A stretch of DNA of 64,000 bases from Moringa oleifera. Its lineage: Eukaryota; Streptophyta; Magnoliopsida; Brassicales; Moringaceae. Made by a program: the position numbers and the translations under genes. The stretch lies in assembly GCA_021397835.1 (NCBI GenBank), contig JAJFZO010000446.1, forward strand, positions 1,426,001-1,490,000, in the 5' to 3' direction. The notes below the pieces were generated by a model. It saw only the letters and a list, made by a program, of their open reading frames with translations, ran no database searches and was not told the origin of the DNA. Positions within the stretch are counted from its first letter, which is position 1, and the number at the start of each line of letters is the position of its first letter. This document shows, in pieces, positions 1 to 13,740 of this stretch.

Positions 1-2000
1 TTAAAGGTCAAGAGTGTTAATAATTCATTAGCAATGATTAATTAACCATGATAATAAGTTATGTTTTTATATATAAAATATTTCTTAAATTTAAAAATAC
101 TAAAAATTTTGGGATATATCCAAAATTAAGAAGTATCTCCACTGCTTATAGTACAATCATCATGGCCTTCTAGAAAAACATCTTATGCATTACTGGTGTC
201 ATAAACTAAGTCTTAGTTAATAAGTCATGATTAGGCGGTAATGGTAACAAAATGTTACATTCAATGCTATGATACCATTGAAAAAGTGAGCCATGTGGAA
301 TCCATTTTCTTTATTGGATTCTTTAAGGTGAAATTAGATAGGGACTTTATCTTACTACCAAATTGATCTATAGGAAAATCTAACCTTTTTGAAGACTCCA
401 TCAATATTATTTGAAATATAGCTTAACCGGTTTCTCAGGTATACCCTTGCTTCAAATGATGCAAGTGGTGCAACATACCTGCCATCTGAGAAAACTTCAT
501 GGTTTCAAATAAATAATTAGTCATTATATGTTAGTATTAAAGAATTGACCATATTAATAAAGGACCTCAGACATCATGAAAAATTTAGAGCATAACACTT
601 AGTTGTACATTAATGGTTCAAGTTCAACTCATCAAAATCAGCAAAAATTCAGAAGATACCTAGCATCTATGTATTGTCATTCAACTGATTAACTTTTTTA
701 GAACAAAAAGATACATTACTGGTGACTAAGTTGATGCGGATGATATATAAATTATATAGTTTAATGTTATTTTTGTTCACATTCACCTCTAATTAGAGCT
801 CCTGTCACTTTTGGGACCTTTTTTACTAATGCTTCCATTTCAATAACATGGATTTAGCTCCTGTGAAACCCTCTTTCACATAATTGTACAAATATGAGTG
901 TCTAGGCAAAAATTTTTGTGATTGAACACTTAAAAGTAGCTTATGCAAATATAACTTTAATGTGATTAAGATGAGTTTTAGATTCTAAACTAATGTATAA
1001 TTCAAGTAAAGTTTGACAACTATCCTCTATAGAAATCCATGACCATCCTAAGCTTACTATGATTTGAATATATGTAGGGTCATACTATAACAGTAATGGA
1101 AATTAACAATTTCAATCCCAGTCAACTAGTTTGTTGGTAACACATAGTTGTGTGAATCATGTATGCTGGATAATATATGATATATGCTTAAATTATAGTT
1201 TGAAAATTTTGAAAGCACGTGGTAAAAATATGATCTCAAGTTGCACACCTTAATTAGAGTTGATGATCACAAGGTATGAACAAGGGTGCCAATCGATAAT
1301 GACATTCGATTCTTATTGCTTAACCATATTAATCTTAGGACGTTTAACAAATTATTTATTTCTTATGGACTTGTTGCACATAAGCTTAATAATTATCATG
1401 TCAATCGATAATAACTAGTTCATCTAAATTATTCCTAGCACCAATAAAACAGACCCAATGTTGTATATTTTATTTTTATGGTCCATCTAATATGATAACC
1501 CTAATAATGTATCCCTGGTTCAATTTGAATATAACAAGGACATTAAATTGGGATAAGGTTAAAGATTTTATATTAATTTTGTTTTGCATTAGATATATTT
1601 ACAAATTATTCTCAGTTACTAGGTTAGTTAACTGTAGCCATACCATCCGACCCACTAGTCAATTGTAAATAGGACTACGTTGATCGAATCATATTATTGA
1701 TCTATTATATGGTAAACATCTTAAGGTTTTTCTTACGAAATAATTATTATTGTCACAATTATATTTTATTTTGCTTTAGTGTAAAAATTAATTTTATATA
1801 ATCGTTAAGTTTTCAATAATCTCTATAATTTCGAGTAAACAAGGTTAATTATAGCAAAATATCATCACAATGCGATAATGAGGAGGAATTGTAGATTTTA
1901 AAGAAATAGTTGGTTCTTATTTCTTTTTATTGTTATTAGGTTATAACTTATTTAAATAATCTTATCATATATTATATAAGTATTATACTATAATTTATCC
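1..2000. repeat. Direct terminal repeat of R copy 1, left member
   Basis: The first bases (ttaaaggtcaagagtgt) recur at 11376, and similarity continues, with many substitutions and small gaps, to about 1990 versus 13250. Shared landmarks include 'gccatgtggaatccattttc' and 'taattagagttgatgatca'. The left end may lie before the window. The pair could be long terminal repeats of one element, or the join of two tandem units; no clean TG...CA ends or target duplication were found. Confidence 0.7.
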
Positions 2001-3099
2001 CAAACAAAGCAGACCAATCTAGAATCTTTATTCTTATGCTAAACTTAATTTTTTTTTTTTTGGCGACTCTTATTATTTATTGATCACACTTATAGCAAGT
2101 TGACCTGATGTGATAAATATTAGGCTTGATATGCTAAAAACATGAATGTTAAATCCAAAATAACAGGTTATCCTTCGCATCCTGAAAACGTTTGATAACG
2201 AAACATAAAATTGTCCATAATCTATCTAAATTATGAACAATTAGGATGGTTTAAATTAAATCAGTGCTACAGATCTAAGATGAAATGGCTTAATATAATC
2301 CTAACAGTTTCTAGTAGACTTTTGAGCATGACAAGTCCTCACCAGTAGTTGGGAGCATTGAGTAAAGGAGCTTACAACCGATATCACCATTTTTCTAGTG
2401 GATCATGATGATTATATATATTCATATTAGAAATCTTGAACATTTATAGGCTCATATATGTTTTTGTATAATTTGACTCTTATAAATTGGTTGAGTAATA
2501 ATTTTCATATTAAACTCTAAAATGGCTAAGTTAATGACCGAAGCTTATGCAATCCAACATCATTATTTAATTATTGATGGGGAATATGCATTTGTTACTT
2601 AATTTTCTTTATTAACATAAAGTCACTATGTAATATAATTGTTAGCTATATAGCACTTACATTATAAGGCTTTGTCCATAATTTAGATGGCCTATACTTC
2701 TACACTATTAGGACCAAGTAATCTAGAAAAGACTTGCTACTATGTTGTAACCTTTGGAAGGCATGTTGCAATGATTTAAAGGTTTATATGGATATGACAG
2801 CAGTTAGCCCATCTAATTGATTATATGTATGCAAAACATTAACATATGTGATTCAACAAAATTTAAAATTAAGTACGTGAAATACTGTTCTTCATTAAAC
2901 AAAACATAATAATCACATGCTAAATTAGAAAATTGAAGAAGAAGAGTGATGACTAGTACATGACGAGGCTAAAAGTATGGTTTTTGCTATGGGGTTAGTG
3001 TAAAGAGGCCAAACTACAGTATGACAAGATGACTTCTTTAGGACTTTGATGGCTCGATCTTGTGGATATGGTTCTTCTAAATCCAGTTAAATGATTTTA

Positions 3100-3286
3100 T
3101 CCATTACAACTTCATTGTAATGGAAAAAATAACTGAACTAAATTTTTTAATCAATATATGTCTTTACAAAAAGATTCTTTGGAGAAGTTAAAGACCTTGG
3201 TGCATGAGATAAAGATTGTATATGCCCCACACATTGTTTTAATGTGTTCAACTCAAACCCTATGCTTAGAGCTTATAACCTCATAG
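3100..3286 (+). pseudogene. Short open frame conserved between R copies 1 and 3
   Basis: From ATG at 3158 a frame of about 42 codons reads MSLQKDSLEKLKTLVHEIK and onward. The reverse-strand counterpart in copy 3 (49801-49992) reads MSLQRDLLEKLKTLVH in the same frame, and the similarity extends upstream through 'LHCNGK'. The frame may be left from a retroelement gag- or pol-type gene, but I do not recognise a family. Conservation could simply reflect common descent. Confidence 0.3.
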
Positions 3287-6200
3287 TGAAGTCACAACCA
3301 AAGCTAGGCTAAATTCTAAATATCTCAACAAAAAAAAAAAACACGATATTAGTAATAAATAGTTAACTAAGGAACCAAATCTAATAGGATCTTATTACAG
3401 ATTTGGTTCATCTAATTCTCATCAGTCATGATCATGTAAATCTCTTTAGGCTAATAAGGTTGCAGAAATACAAAAGGTAACACCTAAGGACATAAAAATA
3501 ATTATTAGTTAGACTTAATTTCCATGATCAAACCAATGTACCAATTCACAAATGTGCTAGTTAAATGACACATTTATATATTTTAAGCCCTAAAAAGATA
3601 ATAGAAATGAGTATTTAGGGATTAGAGAAATAATAGAGTTGGAACCCTTAATGAACTACTTGTAAAAGATTATGCACAAAAATTAAAATGGATTCCTTTG
3701 TTAGCACATATGACAATTAAAGCAAATTGTCATATAGGGTAAAATTAATTCCATAGGACTTAATTAAATCAATTTAGTTGATTCTTACCCATCCATTGGG
3801 CAAATATTAATGAAATAGTTCACAAAAAAATGAATTGAGCCGAAAATGGTTACTACTTCAATAATCAAATTATAAACCATAAAGTCGTTCATAGTAACAT
3901 GCACAATCTAAAAGATTTAACAATAGTCAAAGTGATTATGATCATCATGGGTAAATTTAACTATTCATAAGTCTTGTTATATGATAAGAGTTGGTTCACT
4001 GAATCCAATAAGATTAGAGGTTAGGTTTTGGGTTTTGAAATTTTGGAGAAATTGTTGTACAAAATCACTAATTTCAATTAATCTAAACTGATATGATATT
4101 GTCCGTATGAATATACTCAAAAATCCTAAAACCTTATTATAATACTAATGTAAGATAATTTATCTAGTAAGTAGAAAAATTACATATTGGTATTTGGATT
4201 ATCTCGATAATCGACTTATAGGCTAAATTGGTATGTTCATGGCCTTGAATAATTATTAATCCTCCTACTGTGAACTAATTTTTTTATATTTATTTATGTA
4301 TCAAGTAAATGACTTGGATTTATACTTGATATAGTACCATGTAAAAGTTTAGATATTTCAAATGACATAAATATCACTTAACCCATACCTTGAAACCCAT
4401 TACCACATATAAGCTTACGGTTAAGCCCTAATTTTTTTCTCTCTGAAAGTTAACAAACAGTGGGGTTAGAATCTTGAATTTTGTAAGGGCAATGATGGGA
4501 TTAGGTCTTAATTTGAAATGAACATATTATGATATTTCTAACCTGTGGGATATCATGTCCGATATTAGGTTTACAAGTTAGGGTTTGTGGATGGCTATAA
4601 ATATGTTAGAAGGTTAGATTAATTTTATATGTAACATATTAATTTCAAGATTCTCATTTAGGAATACTGCTTAAATTATAAAAATTTTAGCTACATCAAA
4701 ACCCTAACTTTGTATGAAAACTTAATCTTAATTGTTTTTAAGGATGCACATGATATATCTTTTAACCAATATAGTTTACTTTTAATCAGCATATGTTGAT
4801 ATCGTAAAATCGTAATGAAATCATAGTTTAACATATTTATTTTTTGTCACATATCAATAGGACAACCTATTAGCTTTAGTTCCAATAGCCTATAGCAAAA
4901 TATCAACATTGCTTTTTTCAATTATAAGTATTACTATTACAAAAAATGACAAAAGAAATGTATTTAACCTTGACAACTTGGGTAATGATCTCCTTGAATG
5001 TTCATGGTCACTTGGATCATTTGCAAAATGATGTTAAACATAATGAAAGCACCATAATTTGTGATAGTTAGAAATGAAATCTAATAAGAATATCAATGAG
5101 TTGAATGGATGGAAACAATATAACATTTTTAGACCGTAAATGATCATAATGACCTTACGTATGAAATGATTTCTAATGCTATGTTAATGAGAATCAAGGG
5201 AGAATAAAATTGTATCCTAAATTAGTATTTTATACATAAAATTGATCTAACTATTAAAAAAACATATAATGACATAAAAACCCAAACATAAGAAATGGGC
5301 TAACTTAAAACCTAGGATGGGTATATGTTACTAGAACTTTAGATCAAAGGGGTGTAATTCATATAATTAAACCCCATAAGAAGCCATCTTAATTATTGTC
5401 TAATTTGATAATGCAAACTTCATTCTTGGTACACATAGGAAACTTTTTCGCCCATTTTTTTAGTACCATCTGCAAATTTTATCCATCATACTTGATTTAA
5501 ACAAGGCTGCTACAACATGAAAACATAAGGCCAACTTTGGTTGACAGCAAATCATGATGTCTTTTACGTTTCAAAAGAACAAGGAAACGATAACTTGGAT
5601 ATTATCCATTAATTTACTCTATTACTAAAAAAGTATAATTGCCTAAGAATTTAATGAATTATATGCATGTCATAAACTAATATTTTCTATGTCATTCATC
5701 TGATTTTTAACGAATATATATGAAGGGATGTGAATATTAAATCTCAAAGAGATTAGAGTTCCCGATCTATGTTATAGTTCTCTTAGGCAAATACAAAATT
5801 GTGGTCCAAAATCAATTATGGTTAATGTGAAAATATGAACTCAAAAAATTGGATATCTGACCTATCGTGCATATTTTATGCCCCATCAACAGAACACCAT
5901 TATATAAGGGCATTAACTACAGATGGAATTATGCATACTATGTCTTACTAAGGTCTTGCATAACTTGCTAGATATCATTGAGAATAATAAAATTTAATAT
6001 AATTATGACTTGTATCAAGGGTCATTTTAAAATAATTGGACTAAACCAATTGTTAGATGAATTTACCACCAATGTAATTTCATCAAGGCAACTCATATAT
6101 GGTTGAATTAATAGTGTATTAAGATCCTAATCTACACATTTGTAGATCATTATAAACTATTGTTTCCAAACTAGATTTGAAATATATTAGGCATTATTGA

Positions 6201-6497
6201 AATAATATCGGTACTTTAACTAATTCGGAGCTCAAAAGAAAGATATGCTTAGATGTCAAAATGTTAATCCTTGTGATACCTAACCATTGGTGGATATAAA
6301 CACTAACTGTCAAAATAAAGTTTGGAATAAGTTGACAAAATTTAGGGTAATGACCATAAGCATGATAGTAAATTTGAGATTAAACATATTGGATAAATTA
6401 CTGCTCAAACAATTCGAATAACTTATTACATGAACCTAATAAATCAACAAATTTTACACTTCATAAAATTAAACTATTCTAGCCCATCTATCTACAA

Positions 6498-7900
6498 CAT
6501 GTTAGGTGCCAACATTTTAAATACAATAAAAGTTCATAATGTGCATTATCGTATTAATTTCATACCAATATATGTTCTTAAATTGGTCTTCAATTCCCTT
6601 CATGAATAATAATATGAATAAGGTTAATGTGAGATTAATCTTCCTATGAAAGTTAATGATCTAATTATTTAATTCAAATTAAACCTAAATTTTCTAAACC
6701 TCAAATCTGTCAAGAGGATTTAGTGGTATAAGATGAATTATAATGTATTTAATGTCCATTACTAAATACTATTATTTACCTTGCTTGGCCTTGACACCAT
6801 CAAGCCTATTCAATTAGCCCAATATCATGAAATTGGTGATCTCAAATCAATCGACTGGCTAATGCTACGAAATTCAATGGTACTAAATTATGAATCCAAA
6901 TTTTACCTAATGTCACATCAAACATTGACCTAATAATCTAAGAACTATGAAAGTCTACGCCAAAAATAACAAATTTCGGTTTACTCTATTCTGTATTAGA
7001 ATTTCATGTTTTATTCATACAATCCCTTAAATTAAATGGATAATTAAACTTTACAATGATCCAAAAAACTAAACATTAATATCAAATTAATTACAATAGA
7101 AGGAATTATACATTTTAAAGAAAGAATTGATTCTCACATCTTTCGATTGTTGTTAGGTTATAACTTAATTTGAATAATCCTACCATAGATAGCATAAATA
7201 CTATACTATAATTTATCGAGCAAGGCATAACAACATACAATCTTTTTTATAGCATATTAGGTGCCAAGATTTACATATCATAAGAGTCCATAATGTGCAT
7301 TATCGTATTAATTTCTTACCAATATATATTCTCAAATCAGTTTCAAGTCCATTCATTAACAATAGTACAAATAAGGTTAATCTAGGAATAATTTACTTGT
7401 GAAAATTAATGACTTAATCATTAAATTCAAATTGAACCTTATTTTCTAAACCTTAAATCAATTAAAAGGATTTGCTGGTATAAGATTAATTATAATGTTA
7501 TTTAGTGTCCATTACTAAATAGCATCATTTACCTTGCTTGGTCTTGATACTATCAAGCCTATTAAATTAGCGCAATATCATGAAATTGGTGATCTCAAAT
7601 CAGTGAAGTGGCTAATGCTATGAAATTCAATGGTACTCAATTATGAATTCAAATTTTTTCTAATGTCACATTAAACTTTAACCTTACAATTAAAGAACTA
7701 TTAAATTCTACATCAAAAATAATGAATGTTGGTTTACCCTATTTAGTGCGATTAGAATTTTATATTCAGTTGATTCTCATATCTTTCGATTGTCATTAAG
7801 TTATAACCTAATTAAATAATCTTACCATATATAGTATAAATACTATATTATAGTTTATACCAACAAGGCATAACAACCTATAATCTTTATTCGCATGCTC
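6498..7900. repeat. Tandem duplication, about 757-bp period, private to R copy 1
   Basis: The unit starting near 6498 (gttaggtgccaacatttt) recurs near 7255 (attaggtgccaagattta). Order is preserved through 'ccttgcttgg', 'atcatgaaattggtgatctc' and the closing 'ggcataacaaccta'. The second unit has a deletion near its end. Copy 3 has a single matching unit at about 46060-46820, so the duplication is specific to copy 1. The two units differ at many sites, so the event is old. Confidence 0.8.
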
Positions 7901-10900
7901 TACAAACATATTGGCGTCTATAAAAAGGAAGATCATTTTATTAACAAAATATATAATGTTTAATATTATGCTTAATTAATAATTAACTTAACGTAATGAA
8001 TAATGGCTTCAAAGGGAACTTATAGCAAGACACTAAGTAAATTATCCATATAAATCAAAAAAATATTTATCGTTTATAAGTGTATTTTTTGAGTCCAATT
8101 ACAAGTCTAGAATTATACCAATGTTTTTTGAAATCTTACTTCGAATGTAATTAGAATAATTTTTTCATGGATGCACTTTCATTCACAAGGGATGATTATG
8201 GTAAGTGTAAAATTATGATTTAGTATTTAATGAGAATACCCTTGGAATAAAAAGATTTTGGTCTTAATTACAATTGTGTTTTTCTTATTTGATTATTAAA
8301 CACTATATATGATCAACAATGCCTATTTAATATAAAAAATAAACACATCTAACTCGATGATAGATTGGAATAAAATAGCTTTGGATGAGACAGATAATAT
8401 ATATATATATATATGAAGATTGACAAAATGTGTAAAAATTAAAAATTCTGTTACAGCCTATTACACTAATAGATATTGATCATTTCTACTTAAAATTAAC
8501 CACAAACTTAATATTCACATAATATTAAGTCTAAGCTAAAATCACACACATCAACTATATCATTCATGTCTAACTAAGGACTGTATTTAGCTCAATTTTT
8601 TTACCTTTGCTCAATAAGTTAAAAATATCCCATAAACAATTTATCCTAAAAAGGCATAATAACCTATTCTTATTCACATTGTATGTTAATTAATTAATGA
8701 AAATTAGGTCAATTATACCTTGGGTTTAATTGACCTTAATATATGGTAACTGCAAGGCCTTTAGAACAAAATTGTTAAGTAACTTATTAGCTTTATTCTT
8801 ATGATAAGCTTAATCTATATATATAATGTCACATTTATTGAGGTCAATTAACTAGCTTTGGCATTTGCTAATGTACTGGATATAGTTCCTCTCCATAACT
8901 ATACAAATTTTACTAGTTTGATGCATTTGTAGAGTTGTCGATTCATTGTAGATTTCCATGAACATTTCTAAGCTAGACCAACTGATTATGTGGATCATAA
9001 GCTTACCCAAATAAACCTAAGTCAAGGATGGCTGACTTAGTAGAATTGAACTTTTTGAGGGAATCTTTGGGATATCAAATCAATAAAAATTAAAAACACA
9101 TGTCTTCTACAACGAATGACAAATCTCGACTTTTTCTTGCCTAATTAACTATTGATCTAGACTTAAGATGAAATTTTATATTGGCAACAAGTTAGTAACT
9201 AATTATATTGAATACATATGATTTATCCCACATATGTGCCTCGTTAAGGTAATAAATATTTAGAGATTTTATAATATGCATTAAGTTTACTTAATGATGC
9301 TAATCAATTAATGTCTAGTTTGCTCTGTCTCACACATTTTAGGTAAACATATATGAGAATATATGTTAATACTTATATTTATTCTAATATACATTATTCA
9401 CATTTTAAGTTCCTATCGGATTTACTAAACCAACTCTTATTTTTGTCAAGTAATAGAATAGGTTTTTATGTTAATCTATATTCCAAGTTTAATCTAGTCA
9501 TGACTGTGCTAAACATGATTCGATGATATTATGGGCAGTGCAAACGATACATATCAATTGTGGTCAACAAAATGACTCCTATTTATTAATAGATTTTTAA
9601 ATACAACATTAGTTATATTTTCCTGATAATGAATTTTTAGTGAGTCGTTTTACCTCATGAATCAATTAAGTTAGGACCAAATATCACTAACTGTCAAATT
9701 CAGGATGTTCATATTAATAGTTAATTTTAACCAATGAGCTGTGCCTTAGCCTTATACAAGTCAAGGTATTAATTTGTTATATAGCTATGAGGTTTTATAC
9801 CCCAAACCTAAAATTTTTAGGTTGGCCATTAATTATTTGGAATGCCAACAATACTTTGTTTTATAAAAATTGAGCATTTTTAATTAGATCTTATTGAAAT
9901 ACACTATTGCTAACTTCAAATTTTGCATGGATGATGCAAAATAATAATAGGTCTTTATATATAATTCAACAAGGCTAGTCAATTATAAAAATGGGCTATA
10001 ATTGATGAGTTTTAAAAATCGGATGTCTCTTTAGTAGGTGTGGACTTTTTGAACATATCTAAACATTAGAAGGAAATTAATCATTGACTTTATTTATAAT
10101 CTTTATTCATTTGTGTTTTAAATCTTACAAACCTTGATCAATAGTTAATTAATCAAGATTATGGCCGATTCCATAAAGAAGTACAATTATAAAATACCCA
10201 AATTATTGTGTTCAAAGTATGGGACATTGTTGTTTAATTTCTTAAAATATATATTACAATTGGGCTAGGGAAAAAATTAACAAAAACATTTTTATGATCC
10301 ACAAAAGAATGACTCGTAATAAGATTACTGGGCCCATATATATTTTTGAAAGCATTTCGACTTGAATACCTATGGTGGGTTTAGGGTGTCTACATCGTTT
10401 CACTCTTGAGGGGTGGAATGACATAAAGTAAATTGACTTTAAAAAAAGAGATTTGACACCATAATTATAGACTATTAGAGACCAGTTAATAAATTAGGAC
10501 GAAGAAGTTATTGTCATCTTTCATGTTTTAAAGTCAACTAGTCCAATACCATGAAGCCAACATTGGACTTGTTATGCCTTAAGTAACAATAATTATGTTA
10601 GACTCTAAAGCCATCATTTATAATAATAGAAATTAACCCATTAGACATAACCTTGTTCTTAACATATTGTCAAGACAAATCAAGTTACAAACCCATAAGA
10701 TAAATAATATGACTAAACCAAATACTTAGTTTTTACCAATCTGACTTGGATGCTTATCTTTATCATATCTTTCCATATTTATTAGATAACCTATTATGTT
10801 ACTTTCATTTGATAGAAAAAAAAATCATTGGATGTGTAAATAAATAAGCCCTTGTTGTGCTTCCATCATAGAAAATAAATGTAGACAGGTAGATAATTCT

Positions 10901-11375
10901 TTGACACTTTTTGTAATTCAATCAATTGAGTTCTCATATATTAAACACTATTCAAAGAAACTATTTTTAAAATTGATATAACCATGTGACATAACTATAT
11001 GGCCATGTACCAATAGTAATCAACAAGATGAAAATCAAATGAATGACATAAGAAATGTTAGTTTATTAATGCGTAAAATTGGATGAATCCCAAGAATTAC
11101 CTAAACTTCAGAACATTAAACTATTGGTAGAAGATCATAATAATATTTGATGTTAACAACCATATGACTCAAGAAGTATCTTAATTGTTAACTATTAAGC
11201 TTGGTTACTATTATCTATGTAATCATACTCAATTATATTTCATAACATCCATGGTCCATGAATTTTAAGGTTAATATATAATCTTATTTAAAAATCATAT
11301 TCTACATATGGTTTACTTATTTATAACTCCCAATTATTCAACTATTATTGCCAAAAAAAATTTCAACTAATGAAA

Positions 11376-13258
11376 TTAAAGGTCAAGAGTGTCGACAATT
11401 CAACCAACGTTAGAAATGATTAATTAATCATGATAATAAGTTATCTTGTTTATATATAATGTCTTCTCAAAATTAAAAAAATTGAAAATTTTGGGGTATG
11501 TCCAAAAATTAAGAGGTACGTCGTCAACCTGAAGGACAATAATCACGGCCCACTAGAAGAACATATCATGGATTACTAGTGTAATAAACTAAGCCTGAGT
11601 TAATAAGTCATCATCAGGTAGTAATAGAACAAAATCTTACTTTTAATGCTGTGATACAATTCAAAAAGTAAGCCATGTGGAATCCATTTTCATTATGAGA
11701 TTCCTTAAGGTGAAATTGGATAAGGACTTTATACTATTGCCAAACTAATTTTCTCTATCAATATAATTTAGAAAATAGCTTAATTAATCGGTTTCTCAAG
11801 TCTGCCTTTACTTCAAATGATGCAAGTGGTGCGACATACCTACATTTGAGAAAACTTCATGGTTGCCAGGTAAATAATTGGTGATTATGTGTTGGTATTA
11901 ATGAACATATCAATAAGAGATCTTGAGCATCATGAGAAATTTAAGGCATAACACTTAGTTGTACACCAATGCTTCATGTTGAGCTTATCAAAATCAGTAA
12001 AAATTTAGAGGGTACCTAGCATCCATGCACTGTCATTCAGCTAATTAATTATTTTAGAACAAAAAGATACATTATTGGTCCCTTAAGTTAATATGGATGA
12101 TATATAAATTATATCGTTAATGTTATTTTTTTCACATTCAAGTAGAGGAACCCCTTATTAGAGCTCGCGTCAACTTTTAAGACCTTTCTTGCCAATGTTT
12201 CCATTTCAATAATATGGATTTAGCTCCTATAAAACCTTTTTACACATAATCGATGTGTACAAATTTGAATTTCATGTAGACAGAATCAAATTTTGATGTT
12301 TGAACACTTAAAAGGAGCTAACACAAATATAACTTTGATATGATTAAGATGAGGTTTCGATTGTGAACTTCATATAATTTGAGTAAGTTTTGACAACCAT
12401 CCTCCATACAAATCTATGACCATCCTAAGTTTATTTATGACTTGAATTGTATGTAGGGTCATACAATTACCATAATAGAAATTAACAATTTCATACTAGT
12501 TTCATACTAGTTAACCAACTTATTGATAACAGTTAGTTGTGCATATCATGTAAGTTGGATAATATGTGACATATGCTTAGATTATAGCTTGAAATTTTTG
12601 AAAGCGTGTGGTGCAAATATGACCTCGAGTTGCATACCTTAATTAGAGTTGATGATCATAAGGTACAAACAAAGGTGTCAACCAATAATAATGAGTTGAT
12701 CTAAAATGTTTCTAGGACCAATTAAATAGATTCAATGTTGTATATTTTATTTATTGGACCTATCGAATATGGTAACCCTAATAATTTATCCTTGGTTCAA
12801 TTTGAGTATGCCAAGGACATTAAATTGGGATAAGGCTAAAGATTTTATATTAATTTTATTTTGCATTAGACATGTACAAGTGATTCTTAGTTACTTGGCT
12901 AATTAACTATAGTAATAACATCTGACTTACAAGTCAATTGTAAATAGGACTATGTTGGTCTATGCATATTATTGATATATTATATGGTCAATATCCTAAG
13001 GTTGTTATCACGAGTTAATGATTATTGTGATAATTATATTTTATTTTGCTTCAATGTAAAAATTAATTTTATATAATCATCAAGTTTTCAAAAATCTTTA
13101 TAATTCCAAGGAAACCTGGTTAATTGTAGTAAAATATCATCATAATGTGATAATTAGGAGAAATTACAGATTTTGAAGAAAGAGTTAGTTCTTATGTCTT
13201 TCGATTGTTATTAGGTTATAACTTAATTAAATAATCTTACTGTATATAGTATAACAAC
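11376..13258. repeat. Direct terminal repeat of R copy 1, right member
   Basis: This is the second copy of the sequence at 1-2000. It lacks about 35 bp near its end, where 'tagtataacaacct' replaces the longer 'tagtataaatactat...ggcataacaaccta', and similarity stops near 13258. A 12-base tandem duplication (ttcatactag twice) sits near 12500. The 230 bases before it also occur next to the matching sequence at the right end of copy 3 (53900-54130). Confidence 0.7.
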
Positions 13259-13533
13259 CTGAAGATAAATTGTTAGATTGATCCACTTAAAAGGAACTAG
13301 ATAAATTGTTGTTTTCTCTTAATGATGAAGCAAATCTGTTTGTTCATAAGAGGCATGATAGATGTTGCAGGAAGTAGGATCAAAGGAACCATAGCCGTTT
13401 CTAGGTGTCGGTTTCATAGGGCAAAGAAGAGAGAGCATGTTAAGGTGAGATAAAGCAATCATCATTCTTCAAACTTCGTCAAGTTTACTCCTATAAAACC
13501 TCAAGGGTCATCTATTTTCTTCAATGGGCTTTA
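13259..13533. other. Short stretch between R copy 1 and the first CACTA-like element
   Basis: This 275-bp stretch matches neither R nor the CACTA elements as far as I can see. It is less AT-rich than its surroundings and includes 'ttgcaggaagtaggatcaaaggaaccatag'. It holds no recognisable gene and may be remaining target DNA. Confidence 0.4.
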
Positions 13534-13740
13534 CACTACAACTAAACAAATTTTTAGGAGTAATTACTTTATGGCAATTATCATAATTGTTATTATATAT
13601 ATTATGAAATATTTTTTCGCCACATTTTTAGCAACTTTTATCTATTAGCTGTTATTAATAAATATATAATGGCAATTGTAAACATTAACCATTAAACATA
13701 TATTTTTAGATAATGTTCTTTACAATTGCCTTTAAAATTA
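13534..13740 (+). repeat. Left terminus and subterminal repeats of C1
   Basis: A CACTACAAC terminus is followed by 'atggcaattatcataattg', 'aatggcaattgtaaac' and 'acaattgcc' within about 200 bp. The spacing and mixed orientation fit a CACTA subterminal array. Confidence 0.55.

Larger units (their letters stand above)
1..13258 (-). mobile_element. R repeat, copy 1 (decayed retroelement-related repeat, about 11.4 kb period)
   Basis: This stretch is one copy of a long AT-rich repeat found three times in the window. Read in reverse it matches copy 3 (40219-54130) almost end to end: the area near 1-2000 matches 53900-51950, 4690-4860 matches 48640-48470, and 6498 matches about 46820. The first ~2 kb recur in direct orientation at 11376-13258. 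The RT-bearing segment present in copies 2 and 3 is absent here: the sequence jumps at about 11200. No intact frame longer than about 60 codons was seen. Relation to Ty3/gypsy elements is inferred only from RT and RNase H remnants in the other copies; true element ends and orientation are not established, and the minus sign only marks orientation relative to copy 3. Confidence 0.75.

Noticed and set aside
8395..8416. (AT)n microsatellite; a similar run is at 49559-49584.
   Set aside because: Ordinary simple sequence in an AT-rich region.
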